Shown: positions 5,823 to 6,174 of the stretch, one piece after another
Layout of the letters: every line of letters starts with the position of its first letter
How positions within the stretch are numbered: the stretch's first letter is position 1
Origin: Actinomycetes bacterium
Lineage (GTDB): Bacteria > Actinomycetota > Actinomycetes > S36-B12 > UBA5976
Length of the DNA: 6,174 bases
Assembly: GCA_021784375.1 (NCBI GenBank)
Contig: JAJXSV010000137.1
Span: 1-6,174 of the forward strand
Direction of reading: 5' to 3'
The notes under the pieces: model-generated
What the model saw: only the letters and a program-made list of their open reading frames with translations
Database searches by the model: none
Told to the model about the DNA's origin: nothing
Position numbers and translations under genes: made by a program

Positions 5823-5842
5823 CCGGCTGCTCTTGCAGTCGG
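5823..5842 (-). other. Small hairpin between fabH and acpP
   Basis: CTGC (5827-5830) pairs with GCAG (5835-5838) around a 4-nt loop, and after one mismatch three more pairs follow (5823-5825 with 5840-5842). It sits in the 45-bp gap, 9 nt upstream of the acpP Shine-Dalgarno site. It might be an RNA-stability element, but it is short enough to be incidental. Confidence 0.3.
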
Positions 5843-5845
5843 GGG

Positions 5846-6174
5846 CTATGGGATGCGGATGACCTGCGCTGCGTATGCGAGGCCGGCTCCGAAGCCGACC
5901 GTCAGCGCGAGGTCCCCCGACTTCACCTGCCCGTCGCGCAGCAGCGTATCGAGCGCGAGCGGGATGGAGGCGGCAGATGTGTTGCCCGTCATGATGATGT
6001 CGCGCGCGACGACCACCGAGTCGGGGAACTTGAGGCCCCGCACCATGGCATCGGTGATGCGGTTGTTGGCCTGGTGCGGGATGAAGGCCTGGATGTCACC
6101 GGGCTGCAGACCCGCCGCAGCGAGGGCGCGGTAGCAGACGTCGACCATGCTGCCGACGGCCCACTTGAACACCT
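5846..6174 (-). CDS. fabH: Beta-ketoacyl-ACP synthase III (KAS III), C-terminal part
   Basis: Only the last 109 or so codons are present; the frame runs off the right edge, and the GTG at 6170-6172 is an internal valine, not a start. FabH begins fatty acid synthesis by condensing a short acyl-CoA with malonyl-ACP. The visible part holds two of the three catalytic residues: His in FIPHQANNRITDAM and Asn in TGNTSAASIPLAL. It ends with the typical GFGAGLAYAAQVIRIP. The active-site cysteine and the residues that choose straight or branched primers lie outside the window. The gene is upstream of acpP in the same direction, and fabD would be expected further right. The stop is TAG at 5846-5848. Confidence 0.95.
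   Translation of the reverse strand, partial: VFKWAVGSMVDVCYRALAAAGLQPGDIQAFIPHQANNRITDAMVRGLKFPDSVVVARDIIMTGNTSAASIPLALDTLLRDGQVKSGDLALTVGFGAGLAYAAQVIRIP

Noticed and set aside
6170..6172. GTG as a start of a short FabH
   Set aside because: The protein begins in the middle of a conserved FabH stretch, so the frame continues past the window edge.

Overview
The window is high-GC DNA (roughly two thirds G+C by eye) with strong GC bias at third codon positions. Its gene content points to an actinobacterium (Actinomycetota). The best markers are an AccD6-type acyl-CoA carboxylase beta subunit directly behind a type II fatty acid synthase cluster, as in the mycobacterial fabD-acpM-kasA-kasB-accD6 operon, and a DUF3145 protein, a family I know only from actinobacteria. 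I cannot assign an order or genus.

Right half (about 2707-6174, minus strand): the 3' part of a fatty acid synthesis operon, transcribed right to left as fabH (C-terminal part only, cut by the window edge), acpP, fabF, accD6. FabH starts chains by condensing an acyl-CoA with malonyl-ACP, AcpP carries the growing chain, FabF elongates it, and AccD6 with a biotinylated alpha subunit encoded elsewhere would supply malonyl-CoA. fabD would be expected beyond the right edge. Hairpins lie on both sides of acpP. The 142 bp between fabF and accD6 hold the most striking non-coding structure here: two exact 44-bp copies of an element bounded by 8-bp inverted repeats, repeated with a 60-bp period.

Middle (about 1973-2706): a plus-strand DUF3145 gene ends only 3 bp from the end of accD6, tail to tail. 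It is divergent from a LuxR-type regulator across a 203-bp region that carries two perfect palindromes.

Left part (1-1972, minus strand): a LuxR/NarL-type transcription factor with a possible GAF-like N-terminal region, a GC-rich terminator-like hairpin after its stop, a 235-bp gap with two further palindromes and a short direct repeat, then the first 308 codons of a secreted protein. That protein has a signal peptide, an N-terminal region I do not recognise, and the beginning of a DUF11/DUF7507-like surface-protein repeat at the window edge. The regulator lies immediately upstream of the secreted gene on the same strand, so it may control it; this is inference from position.

No tRNA, rRNA, insertion sequence, phage gene or CRISPR array is visible. 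The coding content is mostly a conserved lipid-synthesis locus; the less explained parts are the duplicated element before accD6, the DUF3145 protein, and the regulator/surface-protein pair.
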